Below are positions 22,229 to 30,720 of a stretch of DNA of 64,000 nt, one piece after another. The DNA comes from Acholoe squamosa (taxonomy: Eukaryota > Annelida > Polychaeta > Phyllodocida > Polynoidae): positions 6,964,427 through 7,028,426 of the forward strand of contig OX439035.1 of assembly GCA_949317995.1 (NCBI GenBank), read 5' to 3'. How positions within the stretch are numbered: position 1 is the first letter of the stretch; every line of letters starts with the position of its first letter. The position numbers and the translations under genes were made by a program. Under the pieces are notes generated by a model. That model saw only the letters and a list, made by a program, of their open reading frames with translations, was not told the DNA's origin and made no database searches.

Positions 22229-22633
22229 TCATTTAAGACGATCTTTGCTGTAATATTTAAGATTTTCATTGTAAATTTCTTCATATATTTTGCTGTAAGC
22301 TAATTGAGAGATTTTTTCACCTTTTTCAGTGTTTTCAAGCTTAGAACGTTCTTCTAATTTTATAGGATAAATTTTTTGTAAAACAAGTCGTGCAACAGCA
22401 TCACCACTTTTTATTTTTAGGTCTTCTTCTCCGAAGTTAAATAAAACAATGGTAATATACCCTCTGTAATCTTCGTCTATTATTTTTTGGTTGATTAACA
22501 CAAAGTTATGTTTTCTTGATTTGCATAGAGGTAAAATTATACCATAATAACCTTTAGGGATAGCAAGTTTAACTTCTGTTGTAATTGTACATGCTGTATT
22601 ATTAGGAACAGTATGGTCATATGAACTGTACAT
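22229..22633 (-). pseudogene. Truncated copy of the degenerate dUTPase-like gene
   Basis: It is identical to the C-terminal 134 codons of the gene at 23523-24002. Its first 25 codons were cut off by the duplication junction at 22650/22651. The remaining frame starts at an internal Met (MYSSYD), so a shortened product is possible but would lack the start of the fold. Confidence 0.75.
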
Positions 22634-22671
22634 TTGAATCCCTATGTTATACCATAGTAAATTTTCGCCAC

Positions 22672-23448
22672 CTAGTTCTTTGTTAGAATCAACTTTAAGA
22701 ATTCCTCTAAAGACATTAATTCATTTTCGGAGGGGTCGATTTCATGAGAACCTTTTTCATCAGTTGGTTCTTCTTCCGCCGAATAAAATTCTTGTTCTTC
22801 AGACGACGTTTCATCAGCTAAATGAGATTGTTCTATATCTGATTCTTCAGACGAGTCACTTTCTCCAGAATCACTTTCTTCATAGTCGTTTTTTTCTTTC
22901 AATGAAGCAGATATCTTTTTGCCTGATCCAAAACCTTGATCATTTCTTTCGGTTTTATCAGGTGTATATACTTCTTCTAGCTCAGGGATGAGAATTTTTT
23001 CTAATATTATTTGAGCTATTTGATCTCCATGTTTTATTTCGAAGACCTCATTTCCAAAATTAAACAGCAAAACACCAATTTTTCCCCTGTAGTCTTCATC
23101 TATTACCCCTGCTCCTACATCAATGAAATGATTAAGAGCAAGTCCTGATTTTGGTGCTATGCGACCATAGCATCCTGCAGGTATGCAAAGTATTATATCA
23201 GTTTGTACCAATTTTTTTTCTTTAGCAGGAATAATATAATCATAAGCACTATATAAATCAAACCCTGCAGATTTTTTTGTGGATCTGGTTGGCTTCAATG
23301 CTTTTGTTGATGCTTTAACACAATGCATAATAGGTTGGAGAATAGGTGAGGCAGGCAGTAAAGCAGATTTTTTACATGTTGTTACTAACAGTGTATTTGG
23401 TTTGTCTTTTACAAGAGTAATATAGAAAGAATCTTGACAACGCGCCAT
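22672..23448 (-). CDS. DUT: dUTPase with acidic C-terminal tail, copy 2
   Basis: It codes for the same 258 residues as the copy at 21378-22154, with the five dUTPase motifs and the acidic tail intact. It lies in the second unit of the 1,294-bp duplication, directly downstream (minus strand) of the complete degenerate paralogue, which is probably the ancestral arrangement. The start is again taken at the ATG (23448) and not at the upstream GTG. Confidence 0.9.
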   Translation of the reverse strand: MARCQDSFYITLVKDKPNTLLVTTCKKSALLPASPILQPIMHCVKASTKALKPTRSTKKSAGFDLYSAYDYIIPAKEKKLVQTDIILCIPAGCYGRIAPKSGLALNHFIDVGAGVIDEDYRGKIGVLLFNFGNEVFEIKHGDQIAQIILEKILIPELEEVYTPDKTERNDQGFGSGKKISASLKEKNDYEESDSGESDSSEESDIEQSHLADETSSEEQEFYSAEEEPTDEKGSHEIDPSENELMSLEEFLKLILTKN

Positions 23449-23522
23449 TTTGCTGAACGTTATTTCAGTTGTTTTGTTGTTTAATATAACGCTATTCACA
23501 GAGATGTTTTCTTTGTTTTAGT

Positions 23523-24002
23523 TCATTTAAGACGATCTTTGCTGTAATATTTAAGATTTTCATTGTAAATTTCTTCATATATTTTGCTGTAAGCTAATTG
23601 AGAGATTTTTTCACCTTTTTCAGTGTTTTCAAGCTTAGAACGTTCTTCTAATTTTATAGGATAAATTTTTTGTAAAACAAGTCGTGCAACAGCATCACCA
23701 CTTTTTATTTTTAGGTCTTCTTCTCCGAAGTTAAATAAAACAATGGTAATATACCCTCTGTAATCTTCGTCTATTATTTTTTGGTTGATTAACACAAAGT
23801 TATGTTTTCTTGATTTGCATAGAGGTAAAATTATACCATAATAACCTTTAGGGATAGCAAGTTTAACTTCTGTTGTAATTGTACATGCTGTATTATTAGG
23901 AACAGTATGGTCATATGAACTGTACATTTGAATCCCTATGTTATTTTCCTCTTCAGTAGGAGAGAAGGAACCTGCTATTTTACTGTATTTTAGAACAGAC
24001 AT
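23523..24002 (-). CDS. Degenerate dUTPase paralogue, probably inactive
   Basis: The 159-residue product keeps the dUTPase fold signature IIDEDYRGYITIVLFNFG (motif 3) and SGDAVARLVLQ (motif 4). It has lost the PKSGLA motif (LPLCKSRKHN stands there), has only MYSSYD left of motif 1, and lacks motif 5. Family knowledge says motifs 2 and 5 are needed for uridine and phosphate binding, so it is unlikely to hydrolyse dUTP. It probably arose from a dUTPase duplication and may be a structural or regulatory relative. It ends 74 bp before the dUTPase gene, suggesting co-expression. Confidence 0.75.
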   Translation of the reverse strand: MSVLKYSKIAGSFSPTEEENNIGIQMYSSYDHTVPNNTACTITTEVKLAIPKGYYGIILPLCKSRKHNFVLINQKIIDEDYRGYITIVLFNFGEEDLKIKSGDAVARLVLQKIYPIKLEERSKLENTEKGEKISQLAYSKIYEEIYNENLKYYSKDRLK

Positions 24003-24142
24003 TTTCGTTCAGTTTTATATGACATGATGTGATGCCTATTATTATGATTCTCAAGTAAGTAAATAACCAAACAAACAAAATGAAATAATTTTTTATATGA
24101 TTTTATTTTGATTGTCACATGTGTAAAGACAGTTTTTCATTT

Positions 24143-24748
24143 TCAGTTTGTTCCTGTTCTTTTATCGAATTCAAGGAATATCATGTTTAGCACATCATTT
24201 CTTTTCATGTCGTATACTGCTTTCATCAGTTGATGAGTAGCACTGTACTTAGATCTTTGCCACATTTTTAAGACATTGAAGGTTAATTGAGCTATGTCTT
24301 GTTCGGGCTGGGACGATATTGTTCTTCTTTCGTCAGACGTGATATGTAGATATGTAGCTATGTCCTTCCAGTCTCTTGACATTTTTTCACTCAATAAGCT
24401 GAAATACATTTGCACGGAGGTCGATTCCACGTCATACTCTTCTAGTTTTTTTTCTTTGAAGAAATTTTCAGTTAATTCCACCAAGTCTATTCTGTGGTTT
24501 TCCTTTAAACTTTTCATCAGTTCTTCTGTTCGTAAGTAGTAAGGAACTTCTCTCCACCATTTATTCAGCATCTCTATGCCCATAGCAGTTGGAGTTTTCG
24601 TCTTGTTCATGCTTTCAAGTTTAGCATGAGGGATGCCAAGATATACTCCTAAGGTCATCCATTGACGTGCTAACGATACAGAGATTTTTTGAAGAAAGAT
24701 ATCTGAATATCCTAAATCATCTTGAAAGTAATAAGTAGGTAAAGGCAT
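24143..24748 (-). CDS. Protein with two tandem death domains
   Basis: The 201-residue protein consists of two death-fold repeats and little else. Repeat 1 (about 14-97) has ARQWMTLGVYLGIPHAKLES and, further on, MLNKWW and RIDLVELTENF. Repeat 2 (about 112-193) has SRDWKDIATYLHITSDE, VLKMWQRSKY and RNDVLNMIF. The Trp before helix 2, the helix-5 Trp and the closing DL/DV-L pattern match death domains of FADD, MALT and ankyrin/UNC5-type proteins. Death domains assemble apoptosis and innate-immune signalling complexes in the animal cytoplasm. With no catalytic domain, it could be a decoy or adaptor acting on such complexes; that is inference. Clean ATG; no lesion. Death-effector or other death-fold subfamilies are an alternative. 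Confidence 0.75.
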   Translation of the reverse strand: MPLPTYYFQDDLGYSDIFLQKISVSLARQWMTLGVYLGIPHAKLESMNKTKTPTAMGIEMLNKWWREVPYYLRTEELMKSLKENHRIDLVELTENFFKEKKLEEYDVESTSVQMYFSLLSEKMSRDWKDIATYLHITSDERRTISSQPEQDIAQLTFNVLKMWQRSKYSATHQLMKAVYDMKRNDVLNMIFLEFDKRTGTN

Positions 24749-24933
24749 TTTTTACCTTCAAAGGATTAGAGTGACAATCAAAAGTAGGAAAAGAAATAAA
24801 TCAAAAATACATAGACCAATGATTTAAATAACACATGTACTTCCTCAACAATATGTACTTATGAAGAACTTTAGATGCTCTTAACATGAGGCTTATATTT
24901 TATCTCAAGGAAGTAAAATTAAGTTCCAGACTG

Positions 24934-25149
24934 TTACAAAAAAGGTATATCGGGTAAATGTATACTAAGCATAAATAGACATAATGACATAGAAGAAAAG
25001 AAAACAGGATAAAAGATTATAGTAGTTATTAATCCATATATGAAATAGTATATAACGCTCATGAATCCATATGTAGTACAAAACAAAAGAAACAAAAACA
25101 AAAAAAATTTATATATTTTAAGACTATCAATATTTTTCTTTTTAATCAT
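24934..25149 (-). CDS. Small hydrophobic protein, two membrane segments
   Basis: The 71 codons start with MIKKKN. Two strongly hydrophobic stretches (about 13-38 and 39-64) follow a basic N-terminus. The start lies 6 bp after the stop of the preceding minus-strand gene. No family was recognised. AT-rich DNA easily yields hydrophobic ORFs, so this may be spurious. Confidence 0.35.
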   Translation of the reverse strand: MIKKKNIDSLKIYKFFLFLFLLFCTTYGFMSVIYYFIYGLITTIIFYPVFFSSMSLCLFMLSIHLPDIPFL

Positions 25150-25155
25150 TTTTTT

Positions 25156-25638
25156 TTATTTAGATAAGTTGCAAGACAAAATATCTTTCCACGAAGACAG
25201 ATATTCTTTCACTTTTTCTTTATCTTCTTCAGTATATCTTTCTAAGTATATTGGATTTATGTCCAAAAAATTGGTGATAGAAAGATCTCCGTCTAAAATA
25301 CCATGAACATTTATTTCTTCTGGCTTCAGATCTCGTTCTGCATGACAAGCTAACATGTCTATCACACTTTCAATTAAAGCATATTTTCTCATATTTCCTT
25401 CTCTGTAATATTCAGGATGATGATCATTGTTTTCATAGTGATGAAATAAAGCATTTTCCCAAGTTGTTTTTTCTTGAGAATTTTTTGGTCCATTTTTAGT
25501 ATGGAACTTAAAGGTGTAACCTATGGCTTCTCTCATTGAAAACTTAGATAAGTCATGCACCATTATTCGTTCTGTTAAACACATTTTATCTTTTTTGTCA
25601 AATACGTTTTCTAAAAGGTAAAAAGTGAAACATATCAT
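25156..25638 (-). CDS. DUF5662-like protein
   Basis: The 160 residues from the ATG at 25638 contain MVHDLSKFS, HHYENNDHHPEYY and IESVIDMLACHAE. This His/Asp pattern matches what I recall of the DUF5662 family found in phages, bacteria and large DNA viruses. The spaced His and Asp residues suggest a metal site reminiscent of HD-domain hydrolases, but no activity is established. The open frame extends upstream to a TTG at 25686 without an ATG, so the exact start, or a spliced start, is uncertain. Confidence 0.5.
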   Translation of the reverse strand: MICFTFYLLENVFDKKDKMCLTERIMVHDLSKFSMREAIGYTFKFHTKNGPKNSQEKTTWENALFHHYENNDHHPEYYREGNMRKYALIESVIDMLACHAERDLKPEEINVHGILDGDLSITNFLDINPIYLERYTEEDKEKVKEYLSSWKDILSCNLSK

Positions 25639-25804
25639 TTGTCTATGCCTTAAAACCTGTTCGAAATGTTGCAAGAGAAGTTTCAAGAAAGAATTGTTGC
25701 AAGTTATTTTTTATTTTTTAGATTTTATGTATTTAATGGCTATATCGTCTTCCCAGTTTGTATGTTTCAACAGTTTTTTTATTTTAAAAGTGTACTTTCC
25801 CATA

Positions 25805-26053
25805 TCAGCGTAGTGTTCTGCTCATGAAGCCAGACAAAAGTTTCTCTTGTTTTTCTGTGATTCGTTGCACAAGAATATTATTTTTCTTTCCTAAAGATTT
25901 TATTATTTCTTGATTCTTTTTTCTCTCTGCTCTAAGAATGCGAAATTGGTTTTGTTGCCTTTTTCTTGTTTCTTCAAGGGTTTCTATCTTATGTATGCAA
26001 TCAGGACACACCCCGTCTTCTAGCGAAGGCTTCCAATCAGAATAACTGTTCAT
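25805..26053 (-). CDS. Small coiled-coil protein
   Basis: The 82 residues run from the ATG at 26053 (the longer frame needs GTG). There is a CPDCIHK pair near the N-terminus, then a heptad-like charged helix (about 25-75) rich in Glu, Lys, Arg and Gln. No family was recognised. It sits in the same-strand array next to another coiled-coil ORF. Confidence 0.5.
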   Translation of the reverse strand: MNSYSDWKPSLEDGVCPDCIHKIETLEETRKRQQNQFRILRAERKKNQEIIKSLGKKNNILVQRITEKQEKLLSGFMSRTLR

Positions 26054-26123
26054 GTTACTTTGACGCAGATCAATGTTCACATAAAGTATGTTTGTTCACT
26101 TATCTCATCTATGTTTTTATTTC

Positions 26124-26573
26124 TTAATCACTTTCATGTTTTTTTTCTGAATTTAAATGAAAAGCTTCGTTTGGCTTATTCCCATAAGTCTCCATTAAAA
26201 CATCAGAAGGCATAGAATCTGGCACATCACAAGTTTCGCCGTCTGCTACAATTTTACTGCCTTCTTCTGAGTCATCACCGTCGGCTACTGTACGACCATA
26301 CGGATAAGAACCTCTCCTGATGTTATATATTCTCTCTGCTTTAGCTAAGTTGTATGCCTTCCTGTGAGCCATTAAATTCATATTTTCATTTCGTGCTTCT
26401 CTTAATTGTAAAGTAAGATGGAGATTATTTTTTTCTTCCTCTTTTATGATATTAATGTGTTCACGTCTTTCTTCTTCTAACAGAGATATATAAGTGCCTT
26501 GATGTAAGCATATTTTTTCAAGTATTTCATTGCGCTTTACTTCAAAAATCATATTGTTCCCTTTTGTATCCAT
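26124..26573 (-). CDS. Coiled-coil protein of unknown function
   Basis: The 149 residues start at a clear ATG. The N-terminal half (about 10-85) is a charged, probably coiled-coil helix (EEERREHINIIKEEEKNN). The C-terminal half is acidic and probably disordered, with an imperfect repeat KIVADGET / RTVADGDD. Not recognised. The place downstream of the protease and upstream of the DUF5662-like gene suggests a lineage-specific accessory gene. Confidence 0.5.
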   Translation of the reverse strand: MDTKGNNMIFEVKRNEILEKICLHQGTYISLLEEERREHINIIKEEEKNNLHLTLQLREARNENMNLMAHRKAYNLAKAERIYNIRRGSYPYGRTVADGDDSEEGSKIVADGETCDVPDSMPSDVLMETYGNKPNEAFHLNSEKKHESD

Positions 26574-26649
26574 GATTAAGACTTGAGAAATAATCTTAAT
26601 TTATATATTTTTTTTAGGTCTCACACGAGAAAGATGTTCATTCTTATAA

Positions 26650-27126
26650 TTATTTGAGTATCTCAGGATCTTTTGTTTCTTCAGTGAATACATTTGAGTC
26701 GGGCAAATGTTCTTGATTTGCAATGGTAGTTAGTAATTGATTATTTTTTTCGTACATTATGTTATTAATATCTCGGTTTTCATTTATTTGAGTAGATTTT
26801 AAGTCATGGTTAGAAACAGAAGATCCTATGACAGGATATGTCCATTTTTTTCTGTGATTTACATTAGTTACAAAACAAGACAGGAAAGTTTGAGTTTTTT
26901 CATTGTTATGATAAATATTTCCGCTTTCTGTACAAGACAAAAATATTTCATCTCCTTTCTGTAAAGAAGGGGAGATAGATTGTTTACGCGTTTCTAAGAT
27001 AATGACTACGATGCTTAAAATAAGAGTAAAAACTATTCCTCCTGCTCCTACTTTCCCGTTTGAAATCAAATTATTTATTTTGGTTAAACTTTTCATGCTT
27101 CGTTCTTTTGTTTCATGTTCGCTCAT
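26650..27126 (-). CDS. Single-pass membrane protein
   Basis: The 158 residues run from the ATG at 27126 (the longer frame starts with TTG). There is a short basic N-terminus, one transmembrane segment (GAGGIVFTLILSIVVIIL, about 27-44), then an outer or lumenal domain of about 110 residues with three Cys. It resembles viral type II or III membrane proteins in layout only; no family was recognised. Confidence 0.5.
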   Translation of the reverse strand: MSEHETKERSMKSLTKINNLISNGKVGAGGIVFTLILSIVVIILETRKQSISPSLQKGDEIFLSCTESGNIYHNNEKTQTFLSCFVTNVNHRKKWTYPVIGSSVSNHDLKSTQINENRDINNIMYEKNNQLLTTIANQEHLPDSNVFTEETKDPEILK

Positions 27127-27214
27127 TTTTTTAAAAAAAAATATCTTTTTATGATGATCAGTTCCAACAAATCGGCAAATAATTTCCAAGACAAGATGAA
27201 AAAGAAATAATACA

Positions 27215-27755
27215 TTAATCTTTTTTTCTTTTTTGTGTTGTTCTTACAAAATTATTTTTTGTAGAACAAATTTGTTTGTTACAAAACAAGGATTTCTTTT
27301 TGCTTCGATTATTTTGTTTTTTCTTTAAAAAGTATTGTTTTACTTTACTGTCATTCCAATCAGGATCTGAAGTGAAGCTAGATATAACTTGTTGCATTGT
27401 CTTATTCTCAGCTCGTTTTTCTAAAAAGAACAAGCAATATAAACCACAAGTCATAGAAAAAAGTCCTTGAATAGAATGAGAGGAATATTTATATTTTTTT
27501 GGCAAAGCTTTCAGAAAACTTTTTCGCATAGGACTGAAGCCATATGAATCGAAATATTCAGCTAGTTTACGTGGTTTTTTCATAATAAAAAGCTACCCAA
27601 TGTTCTCCGGGTAAGTTACTGTTGTCGGTGTTGACTACATAACCTGTAGGAAATGATTTCACTGCAGGTATAGTGTCAGCTGAATAAACACCATAATTTC
27701 CTTCTTTTTTTCTTTTAATTTTCTGCAAGAAAAAATTTATTTCCGCTCCATTCAT
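27215..27755 (-). pseudogene. PRO: Adenain-like cysteine protease, frameshifted
   Basis: Polinton proteases resemble adenovirus protease (a ULP1-like Cys peptidase) that cleaves virion proteins during maturation. The N-terminal ORF (27567-27755) has NTDNSNLPGEHWVAFYYE with the catalytic His. The C-terminal ORF (27215-27583) has YFDSYG with the Asp and, further on, TCGLYCLFFL with the nucleophile Cys. The two frames overlap at a run of six A (minus strand, about 27575-27580) and differ by one base, so a one-base indel in the run breaks the gene; a sequencing error is possible. Order and motifs are otherwise normal. The gene starts directly downstream of the major capsid gene. Confidence 0.8.
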
Positions 27756-27764
27756 TTTTAGGAA

Positions 27765-29117
27765 TTATGCTGTTTCAGATTTTGCTCTTAATATATTGCT
27801 AGAATCTAATCTCAGGAGTTCATGATGTTCTAAATATACGATAGCTGCTACTCCATGGGTTAATTCTTCTTCTAGTTTTATGACAAATCCTAAAGAACCA
27901 TTTTCTGAATATTCGAATGTGCCTGACGTTATTCCGTTTTTAGATATGTCAAAACAGTAAAGACAATGTCCTTTTTTGAATTCGTCGAAAGAAATATCTA
28001 TCGTATCGTCTCTGAAAATTGAACCTGTAGACCGTATAAGAGCTAGGTAGGCCATATTGTATAAATCATTAGGGTAATCTAATTCATAGTGATAAAAAGG
28101 AGTTCCACCGTCGTTCACTTTCAGTTCTATTTCCTTAGCTTTGAAGTGCTCAAATTGAAACGGATTACGATTATGACTTCCTGTAAAGGCATCTAAATGA
28201 ACTAACCCTATGATGACTCTTTTTGGAAGAGGAGTGTTGTTCACTATATGAGAGGCTTGCAAAATAGATTTCTGAGGACCAAAAGTGACGTATTTCATGT
28301 CTATTTTGTTCACAGGATAATCCCAATACGGAGTAACCATTCTAGCATCCATTATTTTTTTATGGAATTTTTCAGACACTCTTATTCTTTTTATGAATAA
28401 ATGTATGCCCTGTATGTCTATTATGTATTTTTGTGTTCCTAATTTAGACATCAAACAAAAGTCTTCGTCTGCTCTATCAAATTCTATAGTAAGAGGCAGA
28501 TCTCCAGGTAACACTTTGACCTGAGCAAAAAGGTCATTATGAATTCGTCCTATGACTTCAAATAATTTCCCGTTTTTAGTTTTGTTATAACGTGCTTTCA
28601 CTCCAGAATTATGATCGTCGCTGTTAACATTTGTTACTTCGTTGAAATCTTTATCGTCTTTGTAATACATAGCCAAAGCTCCCAAGTGTTTAGCAGTGGT
28701 TGGATCATAACTTAAAATATATTCCAGAATAGATCTATATCCGTGCAAATCATTGCTGTCTGATATTCGTATTCCTGCTATAGAAAGTTTCACATTTTTA
28801 AACATAGTAGAAGCAAAATAATTCACTGGAAAAACTTTAGCTTTATCGTTTATTGTCCCATCGTTAGCTGGAGCATCTGGATTTTGTTTGTCAGCTTTTA
28901 ATATTTTGCCAGACACTCGAATAAAACTGTCGTGCAAAGAAATGAAATCTGTATGTTTAGATTTTAAAGTGAATTGAACTGTAGTGCTGTTAGGAGAAGC
29001 AGTGGGCTCAACTTTTTCATAATAAGTTTTAACTCTACTTATATCTGTTGGAGGAACATGAGTAAAATCAAATTCCGAGGCTACACAAAAACAAGGATCT
29101 TCGTCTAACAATGACAT
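27765..29117 (-). CDS. MCP: Major capsid protein (double jelly-roll, F54H12.2-like)
   Basis: The 450 residues start at MSLLDEDPCF. Segments such as TDFISLHDSFIRVSGKI, FPVNYFASTMFKNVKLSI and RSILEYILSY follow the conserved N-terminal layout of Polinton and adintovirus hexon-like capsid proteins, known in animal genomes as the F54H12.2-like family. The protein should trimerise into pseudo-hexameric capsomers. The ORF is uninterrupted. An upstream GTG would add nine residues; the ATG at 29117 is preferred. It lies between the pVI-like and protease genes, a usual Polinton order. Confidence 0.85.
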   Translation of the reverse strand: MSLLDEDPCFCVASEFDFTHVPPTDISRVKTYYEKVEPTASPNSTTVQFTLKSKHTDFISLHDSFIRVSGKILKADKQNPDAPANDGTINDKAKVFPVNYFASTMFKNVKLSIAGIRISDSNDLHGYRSILEYILSYDPTTAKHLGALAMYYKDDKDFNEVTNVNSDDHNSGVKARYNKTKNGKLFEVIGRIHNDLFAQVKVLPGDLPLTIEFDRADEDFCLMSKLGTQKYIIDIQGIHLFIKRIRVSEKFHKKIMDARMVTPYWDYPVNKIDMKYVTFGPQKSILQASHIVNNTPLPKRVIIGLVHLDAFTGSHNRNPFQFEHFKAKEIELKVNDGGTPFYHYELDYPNDLYNMAYLALIRSTGSIFRDDTIDISFDEFKKGHCLYCFDISKNGITSGTFEYSENGSLGFVIKLEEELTHGVAAIVYLEHHELLRLDSSNILRAKSETA

Positions 29118-29195
29118 TTTTTTAAGGTGATGAACAAACTTCACAAATATTTGTTTGTTTTTCTCTTCTTTTCAGTAATCTCAGGTTATTTTATG

Positions 29196-29636
29196 TTAAC
29201 CAAAGATATCTTTTTTGAAATTTCTTCTAAATCTATTTCTTTTTTTATTTGTGATCGTTTTATTAACTTTTCTTTTCTTGGTTACATGTGAAATAACTTC
29301 TTTGCCTAAATCAGACAAAGTTTCTTGAGCTTCTCTTTTTAAAGCTCGTTTAAAGTTTTCACCTTTCATGACATTTTTTGCTACTTTAATTCCTCCTGTT
29401 AAGGCTCTTTTTCCTATTCCTTTTGCGGCTGATGCCACAACAGGTTTCACCAAAGGAATAACTGTCTTAAACAATCCTTTTAAAATACCACCTAGCCCAT
29501 AACCTTTTTGATTTCTGCTTCCTACGAAGGGGGTTAAAGAATAGTATCCTTTTCCATACTGTACATCATAAGGATAAGATCGCTTAGTTAAAAAATGTTT
29601 ATAATATATATCTTCAGGTGAATCGTTAGAATACAT
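29196..29636 (-). CDS. Glycine-rich basic virion protein (pVI-like)
   Basis: The 146 residues carry a GYGLGGILKGLFKTVIPLVK amphipathic stretch (about 46-65), then AAKGIGKRALTGGIKVAKNV and a very basic C-terminus (KKRKV, NKKRNRFRRNFKK). Similar proteins sit next to the capsid gene in many Polintons and adintoviruses and have been compared with adenovirus minor core/membrane-lytic proteins. Role in virion or DNA condensation is inference; the family resemblance is moderate. Confidence 0.6.
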   Translation of the reverse strand: MYSNDSPEDIYYKHFLTKRSYPYDVQYGKGYYSLTPFVGSRNQKGYGLGGILKGLFKTVIPLVKPVVASAAKGIGKRALTGGIKVAKNVMKGENFKRALKREAQETLSDLGKEVISHVTKKRKVNKTITNKKRNRFRRNFKKDIFG

Positions 29637-29687
29637 TTTGATGTATTTTTATTTATTTTTTTTGATTTATCTCAAAACAATTTATCT

Positions 29688-30716
29688 CTACCAGTCAGAT
29701 GCCCATTCCTTAGAAGAATATCTTGGGGTTTTTTTGGTTCTTCTTCCAGATCGAGTAGAATAAGGTGACGGCTTTCCTGACAAATTTTTGTTTGTTTTAA
29801 TTTTCCCGAAGACGTCTTCTTGTGGGCTTGGGTAAGATATTTTTACGTCTCTTTCTTTGCTGGGTTGCTTTTCTTCGAAAGGGAGAGGAGGGATATTTTT
29901 TATTGGAGTTTTCACTATGCCTCCGCTGGCTTCTCCTATTTTGTCTTCTTCATTTGCAGAAAGATAGTCGGTGTCGTTATTTTTATCTTCAGTATCTTCT
30001 GTAGTTGTTTTTTTCAGAAGGGGCTTTTCTTTTTCTTGAAGAAGAGTTTCATCCAAATTGCCGTCTTCAGAAAATTCATCGTCTGTAGCATCTGTAGAAT
30101 AATTGCTTTCATTTCTTTGTTTGTCTTCCATGTTTTGATCTTCTAAAGGATATTTTTTTATGATATAAGGACGATTGTTTTTTTTAGTTATTTTTGGCTT
30201 ATTTAAAAACCACGATTTAGGAATATGATTAGATATATTAACCCAAAGTTCTTCTGTTCCTATAGGTTCTGTTTTTATGCTTGCATTTGAAAAGAATTTC
30301 ATGATGCTTATCACATTAGAATTTCTGATTAGTTTAATTCTGATGATAATTTCACCATGTTCATTCCATAGATAGTTCAGTTCTATCATTTTTTTGAGAA
30401 TTTCTTTTATGTAAGGAATTTGTGCTTGTCTTATGTTGGATAAGATCTCAAGTATTGATATACCTGGTATTATTTCTTGTTTTTTTTCTGTAGGAGCAGA
30501 ATACATGAAAGCTGAGTCTTTAGCTATATTTTGATTTGTGCTTAATATCTTATACGGTTTCACGTTATACATTCTTTGCGCTAATAATTCTTGTTGCCTT
30601 TCGAGAGCAGGATTTTTTTCTTGGTCAGTGTTTTTTTCATTAGCATGATTTTTTGCTGAAGATAATTTTTTGTAAGTTGCTAAAGGTATAACTATACTTT
30701 TTTTGAAGCTAGCCAT
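29688..30716 (-). CDS. Conserved Polinton protein of unknown function
   Basis: The 342 residues run from MASFKKSIVIPL. The middle part (IPYIKEILKKMIELNYLWNE, then GEIIIRIKLIRNSNVISIM) matches the layout of a protein found in many Polintons: a helical segment, a Trp-Asn-x-x-Gly-Glu turn and a following hydrophobic strand. The C-terminal half is acidic and then Ser/Pro/Lys-rich and probably disordered, with RSGRRTKKTPRYSS near the end. I cannot assign a function. The ATG at 30716 is preferred over a GTG at 30734, which would overlap the upstream gene. Confidence 0.6.
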   Translation of the reverse strand: MASFKKSIVIPLATYKKLSSAKNHANEKNTDQEKNPALERQQELLAQRMYNVKPYKILSTNQNIAKDSAFMYSAPTEKKQEIIPGISILEILSNIRQAQIPYIKEILKKMIELNYLWNEHGEIIIRIKLIRNSNVISIMKFFSNASIKTEPIGTEELWVNISNHIPKSWFLNKPKITKKNNRPYIIKKYPLEDQNMEDKQRNESNYSTDATDDEFSEDGNLDETLLQEKEKPLLKKTTTEDTEDKNNDTDYLSANEEDKIGEASGGIVKTPIKNIPPLPFEEKQPSKERDVKISYPSPQEDVFGKIKTNKNLSGKPSPYSTRSGRRTKKTPRYSSKEWASDW

Positions 30717-30720
30717 AATA

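Larger units (their letters stand above)
21357..23944 (-). repeat. 1,294-bp tandem duplication of the dUTPase block
   Basis: Bases 21357-22650 and 22651-23944 are direct copies, identical as far as I compared, including a full 258-codon gene. The junction shows at most one or two bases of microhomology. It duplicates the dUTPase and most of its degenerate neighbour. Confidence 0.9.

Noticed and set aside
27567-27583. Programmed -1 frameshift in the protease gene
   Set aside because: The required shift is +1, and the A-run with its flanking codons does not form a standard slippery heptamer; an indel is simpler.
29820-30146. Plus-strand hydrophobic ORFs of 108 and 60 codons
   Set aside because: They are shadows antisense to the Lys/Glu-rich conserved Polinton gene; the Phe/Ser-rich composition is the mirror of Lys/Glu codons. 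The same holds for 33433-33786.
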